Origin: Haloarcula pelagica
Lineage (GTDB): Archaea > Halobacteriota > Halobacteria > Halobacteriales > Haloarculaceae
Length of the DNA: 64,000 bases
Direction of reading: 5' to 3'
Assembly: GCF_030127105.1 (NCBI RefSeq)
Contig: NZ_CP126162.1
Span: 1 to 64,000, forward strand
Shown here: one piece after another, positions 63,820 through 64,000 of the stretch
How the letters are laid out: the number at the start of each line of letters is the position of its first letter
Position numbering within the stretch: the first letter of the stretch is position 1
The notes under the pieces: generated by a model
The model's database searches: none
Told to the model about the DNA's origin: nothing
Seen by the model: the letters and a program-made list of their open reading frames with translations, nothing else
Translations under genes and position numbers: made by a program

Positions 63820-64000
63820 GCGAGAACCCTCTGTTCGAGTAGGCGGAACCCGACGTCCATACAGAGGAACGCCAGGCTAATCAGGAACATGTAGGCGACG
63901 CTGGTCGCCATCGCGAGGTTGTTCGAGGCGTTGATAATCTCGTAGCCGACGCCGGGCGCACCGAACAGTTCGGCACCGACGACGATCATCCAGCAGCGAC
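63810..64000 (-). CDS. ABC permease C-terminus (partial)
   Basis: The last 62 codons of the gene are present: [20 protein letters not shown], then [19 protein letters not shown] and [10 protein letters not shown] before TGA. The AE-x-x-G-x-x-x-G-x-G-Y part is the coupling loop region of SsuC/TauC/NrtB permeases. The stop overlaps the ATPase start. The rest lies beyond the window. Confidence 0.85.
   Translation of the reverse strand, partial: RCWMIVVGAELFGAPGVGYEIINASNNLAMATSVAYMFLISLAFLCMDVGFRLLEQRVLAWR

Overview
The window looks like haloarchaeal DNA (order Halobacteriales or relatives). It is GC-rich and the proteins are strongly acidic. Promoters have TATA-like boxes about 25 bases before start codons, which suggests leaderless mRNAs. 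Family markers fit: four bacterio-opsin-activator-type (HTH_10) regulators, Tat leaders on secreted proteins, an archaeal type IV pilin, a KaiC-type RecA ATPase and haloarchaeal insertion sequences. No rRNA, tRNA or CRISPR array was seen.

Positions 1-20.9 kb look like ordinary GC-rich genome. They hold a Tat-exported protein (cut by the window edge), a broken DCC-family gene, a membrane histidine kinase, a short-chain dehydrogenase, and a tight three-gene signalling operon on the minus strand (KaiC-like ATPase, LOV blue-light-type histidine kinase, PAS histidine kinase). Next come an aldo/keto reductase, a receiver-PAS protein, an alpha/beta hydrolase divergent from an HTH_10 regulator, a pilin, a quinol-type nitric oxide reductase, a flavodoxin, a bactofilin-like membrane protein, a CPBP protease and a PH-domain protein.

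Positions 21-28 kb look like plasmid-derived, AT-richer DNA. Two ParA cassettes each have a small acidic non-ParB partner. The first is bracketed by repeated AGCTATA sites. The second ParA is cut by an IS4/ISH8-like element, and a second DDE transposase follows.

Positions 28-41 kb are accessory. An ABC exporter diverges from a TetR gene and both share an operator sequence. An iron-siderophore/cobalamin-type ABC importer sits behind two DtxR/Idr-like palindromes. After these come regulators, a truncated PIN gene, a truncated zinc-ribbon gene, and a cassette of methyltransferase, 54-residue peptide, CPBP protease, Tat-exported serine hydrolase and membrane protein.

Positions 41-59.7 kb hold regulators, exported proteins of unknown role, a 1612-residue multi-PAS/GAF HTH_10 sensor, an FAD-binding oxidoreductase, an ABC ATPase/permease pair, a winged-helix/PemK toxin-antitoxin pair and several gene fragments, including an orphan nuoD 3' end. 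Positions 59.7-64 kb hold a cobalt/nickel ECF transporter (CbiMNQO) next to a NikR-like repressor, then a nitrate/sulfonate/taurine-type ABC transporter cut by the window end.

At least seven otherwise intact genes carry one frameshift. Three of these lie in G or C runs that are one base short, so many may be assembly errors rather than true pseudogenes.
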